Shown: positions 60,705 to 64,000 of the stretch, piece by piece
Layout: each line of letters starts with the position of its first letter
Numbering within the stretch: position 1 is the first letter of the stretch
NCBI GenBank assembly: GCA_001897855.1
Contig: MKUO01000001.1
Coordinates: 124,001 to 188,000 of the forward strand
Origin: Bacteroidetes bacterium 43-93
Lineage (GTDB): Bacteria > Bacteroidota > Bacteroidia > Chitinophagales > Chitinophagaceae
Reading direction: 5' to 3'
DNA: 64,000 nt
Translations under genes and position numbers: made by a program
Notes under the pieces: model-generated
Database searches by the model: none
Seen by the model: the letters and a program-made list of their open reading frames with translations, nothing else
What the model was told of the DNA's origin: nothing

Positions 60705-60733
60705 AATAAACCCCGCCTGGTGCGGGGTTTATT
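60705..60733. terminator. Bidirectional terminator between the M56-amidase and Glu/Leu dehydrogenase genes
   Basis: A perfect 12-bp stem (AATAAACCCCGC / GCGGGGTTTATT) with a 5-base loop between two convergent stops. Confidence 0.88.
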
Positions 60734-60756
60734 TATAATAATGCTGTAGATAATTA

Positions 60757-61830
60757 TTACAATCTTGATTTTACGCTTGCTATATCGGCGATGCGTTTTT
60801 CTGCCAGTTTAATGGCAGCAGCCTGCGCATGCACTTTTTCCGTGTCAGACAGCTTGTATATCTCTAAAGTACGATCATAGATCTTTTCTACATTGCCCAT
60901 AACACGCTCGCGGTTGTAGCCATCCAGTTCTGCAGCTACGTTTATCAGGCCGCCGGCATTTATGAGGAAGTCAGGTGCATATACGACGCCTTTTTCTACC
61001 AGCATAGGGCCGTGCACGTTCTCGTCAGCAAGCTGGTTGTTAGCCGCGCCTGCTATGATAGGGCACTTCATTTTATTAATGCTTTCTGTATTCACAGTTG
61101 CGCCCAATGCACATGGAGCGTAGATGTCCATTTCCAGGTCAAATATCTTATCGCCATCTATCACTTCCACACTGCGGAACTTATCTACAGTCTCTTTTAT
61201 TTTAGCATCGTTGATATCAGAGATGTACACTTTTGCGCCTTCTTCTATCAGGTGGCCTACCAGGTATTGTCCTACATGGCCTACACCTTGTACCAGTACT
61301 TTCTTACCAGCGAGGCTATCGTTGCCCCAAACTTTCTTAGCCGATGCCTTCATACCTGTAAATACACCATATGCAGTAAATGGAGAAGGATCTCCGCTGC
61401 CGCCCATATATTCCGGTACACCGGTAACAAAATCAGTTTCCAGTGAAATATATTCCATATCACGTGCAGACGTATTCACGTCTTCAGCAGTAATGTATTT
61501 ACCGTTCAGGCTGTTTACAAACTTGCCGTAACGGCGCCACAAACCTTCTGATTTAATGTTGGCAGCATCGCCAATGATCACTGCTTTACCACCGCCAAGA
61601 TTCAATCCGCTGATGGCAGCTTTGTAGGTCATACCACGGCTCAGGCGTAGCGCATCTACAACAGCATCCTGGTGACTGTCATAGTTCCACAGGCGGGTAC
61701 CACCCAATGCAGGGCCTAATGTTGTATCGTGAATTGCTATAATGGCATTAAGTCCTGAATAAGGGTCGTGGCAAAAAACTACCTGTTCGTGCCCCATTTG
61801 TTGAACCAGATCAAAAACCGAAGGTTGCAT
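60757..61830 (-). CDS. Glu/Leu/Phe/Val dehydrogenase
   Basis: A 357-residue NAD-dependent amino-acid dehydrogenase; the start at 61830 (MQPSVFDLVQQ) is preferred to an upstream ATG in the promoter region. The substrate domain has LGPALGGTRLWNYDSHQDAV and SRGMTYKAAISGLNLGGGKA, with the catalytic lysine region; the NAD domain has VLVQGVGHVGQYLVGHLIEE and ISDINDAKIKETVDKF. The length fits leucine/branched-chain or phenylalanine dehydrogenase rather than glutamate dehydrogenase. It would catabolise branched-chain amino acids or make 2-oxo acids. It is a single gene. Confidence 0.93.
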   Translation of the reverse strand: MQPSVFDLVQQMGHEQVVFCHDPYSGLNAIIAIHDTTLGPALGGTRLWNYDSHQDAVVDALRLSRGMTYKAAISGLNLGGGKAVIIGDAANIKSEGLWRRYGKFVNSLNGKYITAEDVNTSARDMEYISLETDFVTGVPEYMGGSGDPSPFTAYGVFTGMKASAKKVWGNDSLAGKKVLVQGVGHVGQYLVGHLIEEGAKVYISDINDAKIKETVDKFRSVEVIDGDKIFDLEMDIYAPCALGATVNTESINKMKCPIIAGAANNQLADENVHGPMLVEKGVVYAPDFLINAGGLINVAAELDGYNRERVMGNVEKIYDRTLEIYKLSDTEKVHAQAAAIKLAEKRIADIASVKSRL

Positions 61831-61849
61831 GTCTTTAAAAATTAGGGTG

Positions 61850-61857
61850 CAAACGTA
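61850..61857 (-). promoter_or_regulatory. TAnnTTTG box of the amino-acid dehydrogenase gene
   Basis: On the minus strand TACGTTTG fits the consensus and lies 19 bases before the ATG at 61830, favouring that start. Confidence 0.5.
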
Positions 61858-61916
61858 CAAAAATCAGCTTAATAAATTCATTTCATCTGGCGGAAATGAA
61901 TATATGATGAAAAGCC

Positions 61917-62702
61917 CTACTGAAGCACAAACCGGATGGGCAAAGTATAGAATACTTTTACGGCACGGCCATTCTGCTTACCCGGTTTCCATCTTTGCAT
62001 GCCATTTACCACGCGTAAGGCTTCCTCATCGCATCCGCCACCTATTCCTTTTACAACATGTGCATTACTAACGCTGCCGTCTTCATTTACCACAAATTGC
62101 ACAATTACTTTACCCTCAATGCCCATATCACGTGCGCCTGCAGGATACTGCAAAGATTTAGAAAGATATTCAAACAGGTTCCCGCTAAACTCAGGTGGTA
62201 CTTCGCTCCATGTCAGGGGCTTTTCAGGTTCTGTAACTGTGGTAGTGGTGCTTTTACCGGGTAGTGCTGTACTGGAAGTGCCGGCCGTGTTACCGGTTGT
62301 AGTCTTGAGGCCAGATTCTGCATTACTAAGCTCTGCAACTGTTTTAGGTGCTTCTGTTACTTTAGCATCTTCTACAATTTTGGGTATTGGATTGGCAATC
62401 GTCGGTCTGGCTGCAGGCGGAGGTATTACTTTAGGGAGCTCGATTTTTATTTTCGGTTGATCGATATGAACCTCTGTCAATTGGTGTTCTATATAACGTA
62501 CATTCTGTGTTGGCGGGACGGGGCTTTTGCCGGTTAAAACAGCATACAAAGATAACAATCCTATTCCGCTAAAAACGATCATCAACGATTTTATAGCACG
62601 CCTTTCATAATGTGTCCGTAATTCGTAGCTCCCATAGGCTTTGTTTCGGTTCTGGTAGACAATGTCAAGATAGTTGGTCTGAAAGAGTGTTTGCGCATCC
62701 AT
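61917..62702 (-). CDS. TonB-family energy-transducing protein
   Basis: A 261-residue inner-membrane-anchored protein. The start at 62702 (MDAQTLFQTNYLDIVYQNRN) matches the usual N-terminus of Bacteroidota TonB proteins. After a short cytoplasmic segment ending ELRTHYERR comes a membrane helix (SLMIVFSGIGLLSLYAVL), a proline/lysine-rich periplasmic spacer (residues about 80-165) and the C-terminal TonB domain with YPAGARDMGIEGKVIVQFVV and VVNGMQRWKPGKQNGRAVKV. It couples the proton gradient to outer-membrane receptors. The ExbD gene is just upstream on the same strand. Confidence 0.9.
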   Translation of the reverse strand: MDAQTLFQTNYLDIVYQNRNKAYGSYELRTHYERRAIKSLMIVFSGIGLLSLYAVLTGKSPVPPTQNVRYIEHQLTEVHIDQPKIKIELPKVIPPPAARPTIANPIPKIVEDAKVTEAPKTVAELSNAESGLKTTTGNTAGTSSTALPGKSTTTTVTEPEKPLTWSEVPPEFSGNLFEYLSKSLQYPAGARDMGIEGKVIVQFVVNEDGSVSNAHVVKGIGGGCDEEALRVVNGMQRWKPGKQNGRAVKVFYTLPIRFVLQ

Positions 62703-62787
62703 AAGAATTGGTTTACTAATAAGATGCACATCCTCCACTATTACATAATAACTATTGTAATTGTATTGTCAATAAAAAAAGCGATAC

Positions 62788-63306
62788 TCAATCCAGCTTT
62801 TTCGCTTCTGCTTTTTCAACATCTGACAAATCTGCTATCGCATAGTAGGTGATGTCGTTAATAGCCATTTGGTCTAAGATAGTGACAAGGTTGGCATAGA
62901 CAGAATTATCTCCCGGTTTTATGATCACATGGATTTTATGTGCTTCCTTAGAGAAGCTCGCGGGAAGTGTCTGCAGTGCCTGTTGCTTTTCCGTCAAGAG
63001 CTCTGATAGACGGTTCAATGGAGTAAGTTGCATATTGCTGGCTTTCATTGCTCCGGTGTAGTATATGGCATTATTGTTCTTCGTAAGTATTACTGTTACG
63101 GTGCTTGTGTCGGGAAAAGCGGTAGGGGTTGCTGTTGCTGTGTTGTCGGGCATGTTAATGTCCATAAGGTGAGATTGGCTAAGCGTGGTGGTAAAGATGA
63201 AAAAGGTAATGAGTATGAACCCAAGGTCCACCATCGGTGTTAGGTCAATACGGGGAGTGGGAGACTTTCTTTTGTCCTTGCTGTTTTTTACTTGAATATC
63301 TGCCAT
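62788..63306 (-). CDS. ExbD-type biopolymer transport protein
   Basis: A 172-residue protein; the start at 63306 (MADIQVKNSKDKRKSPTPRI) is chosen because the frame's earlier ATG overlaps trhO. One membrane helix (LTPMVDLGFILITFFIFTTT) contains the conserved Asp of the proton path, and the rest is a periplasmic domain (NNAIYYTGAMKASNMQL, VHVII-type HVIIKPGDNSVYANLVTIL). With TonB 85 bp downstream it should form part of an energy-transducing complex. ExbB, the usual partner, is not encoded here, so it must be elsewhere. Confidence 0.9.
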   Translation of the reverse strand: MADIQVKNSKDKRKSPTPRIDLTPMVDLGFILITFFIFTTTLSQSHLMDINMPDNTATATPTAFPDTSTVTVILTKNNNAIYYTGAMKASNMQLTPLNRLSELLTEKQQALQTLPASFSKEAHKIHVIIKPGDNSVYANLVTILDQMAINDITYYAIADLSDVEKAEAKKLD

Positions 63307-63353
63307 AGTGCGTCTTTCTATTACAGACGCAGACTTTTCTGAATTCCATAAAA

Positions 63354-63374
63354 AAGCACCCTTATTGGGTGCTT
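63354..63374 (-). terminator. Terminator at the end of trhO
   Basis: An 8-bp stem (AAGCACCC / GGGTGCTT) with a 5-base loop overlaps the last codons of trhO. On the minus strand it runs into a T tract. Confidence 0.7.
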
Positions 63375-64000
63375 GTATTTTCAGTGCGTTCCTGTTTCCA
63401 TTCATTACGATGTTTTCGCAGAGGATGGTCCTTTGATTTATTAAAGATCATAGGCCCGTTTTCGCGTCCTGCACGTCGTGCTCTTTGCTCTTCTTCAGGC
63501 AGGTTCTTCTCCTCTTTACAACCTTCACTGCAACAGCCTTCCAGAGCAGATGCACATTCTTCGCATTGTATGAAGAGCAGGTGACAGCCATCGTTCTTGC
63601 AGTTAGTATGTGTATCGCATGGCTTGCCACAGGTATGGCATTGTGCGATGATATCGTTGGTAATACGTTCGCCAAGGCGTTCATCAAAAACAAAATTCTT
63701 ACCGATGAATTCAACCGGCAAACCCTGTTCTTTTGCTTTGCGTGTGTATTCTATAATACCACCCTCTACATGGAACACGTTCTTAAAACCGTTGTGCAGC
63801 ATGTAAGCGCTTGCTTTCTCGCAACGTATGCCGCCTGTGCAATACATAATGATGTTTTTGTCCTTATGCTCCTTCAGCATATCTGCCGCCATTGGCAATT
63901 GATCGCGGAATGTATCAGAAGGTACTTCTATTGCATTCTTAAAATGGCCCACTTCATATTCGTAGTGGTTGCGCATATCTATAATGATGGTGTCCGGTTT
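63362..64000 (-). CDS. trhO: tRNA uridine(34) hydroxylase TrhO (UPF0176), 5' partial
   Basis: The gene runs off the right edge; 212 residues remain. They begin [20 protein letters not shown] inside the rhodanese domain, whose active site is [19 protein letters not shown] cysteine-rich tail follows ([37 protein letters not shown]), then a basic end. The family (YceA/TrhO) hydroxylates uridine 34 in tRNA to 5-hydroxyuridine with O2. The upstream start is not visible, so the N-terminal acylphosphatase-like part cannot be checked. It overlaps its own terminator. Confidence 0.93.
   Translation of the reverse strand, partial: KPDTIIIDMRNHYEYEVGHFKNAIEVPSDTFRDQLPMAADMLKEHKDKNIIMYCTGGIRCEKASAYMLHNGFKNVFHVEGGIIEYTRKAKEQGLPVEFIGKNFVFDERLGERITNDIIAQCHTCGKPCDTHTNCKNDGCHLLFIQCEECASALEGCCSEGCKEEKNLPEEEQRARRAGRENGPMIFNKSKDHPLRKHRNEWKQERTENTSTQ

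Noticed and set aside
1-64000. CRISPR arrays, insertion sequences or prophage genes
   Set aside because: No regularly spaced repeats, transposase motifs or phage structural genes were found in the translated frames or by eye in the gaps.

Overview
The window looks like the chromosome of a member of Bacteroidota, most likely a Chitinophagaceae-type bacterium. The support is TAnnTTTG promoter boxes, a TonB-dependent receptor with a carboxypeptidase-regulatory-like N-domain, Bat (aerotolerance) proteins, DUF5683, a cbb3 oxidase with a CcoO-cytochrome c fusion, and a 2Fe-2S Rrf2 regulator. It is mostly ordinary core genome: no IS element, prophage or CRISPR array was seen, but there are several fresh gene scars.

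Layout. 1-2 kb: a thiol/sulfane-sulfur cassette (rhodanese, DUF2892, thioredoxin, OsmC, rhodanese-thioredoxin lipoprotein). 2.1-3.5 kb: a deletion scar fusing an ada-like fragment to a truncated DUF72 gene, then a cysteine-free Fpg-type glycosylase. 3.6-6.4 kb: small stress genes (lipoprotein, truncated DUF892, UspA, AI-2E-type exporter). 6.5-12.4 kb: a minus-strand respiratory and nitrosative-stress operon: Rrf2, CcoN, CcoO-cyt c, two small proteins, truncated haemoglobin, Ric and a frameshifted ferredoxin. 12.5-17.6 kb: tRNA-Ser(GGA), TatD, polysaccharide deacetylase, BatE, BatD, SDR. 17.6-25.5 kb: Dph6-type ATPase, SMR transporter, cytochrome c peroxidase, fumarase and membrane proteins. 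25.5-27.9 kb: a divergent PhaJ-type hydratase and a large PhaE-like protein. 27.8-38.3 kb: housekeeping genes (prmC, ribD, queG, pcm, prc, lipB). 38.4-47.8 kb: amino-acid permease, dihydrolipoyl dehydrogenase, an AlgI/AlgX-like acetylation pair, Bax inhibitor, AIM24, thioesterase. 48-54.6 kb: acyltransferase, TonB receptor, dienelactone hydrolase, LepA. 54.6-58.7 kb: YtxH, ispF, a broken toxin-antitoxin pair, hutU, purC. 58.8-60.7 kb: a BlaI repressor with three operators and an M56 protease fused to a peptidoglycan amidase. 60.7-64 kb: amino-acid dehydrogenase, TonB, ExbD, TrhO.

The best candidates for new biology are the BlaI/M56-amidase module, where a BlaR1-like protease carries a complete Amidase_3 domain in place of a penicillin sensor and three matched operators cover the promoter, and the Rrf2-controlled oxidase operon, where the same operator sequence appears before rrf2 and before ccoN. 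Secondary points are the PhaE/PhaJ pair without a local PhaC, the duplicated N-terminal extension of CcoN, the frameshifted ferredoxin and toxin, and a set of promoters placed exactly four bases from the start codon, which suggests leaderless mRNAs.
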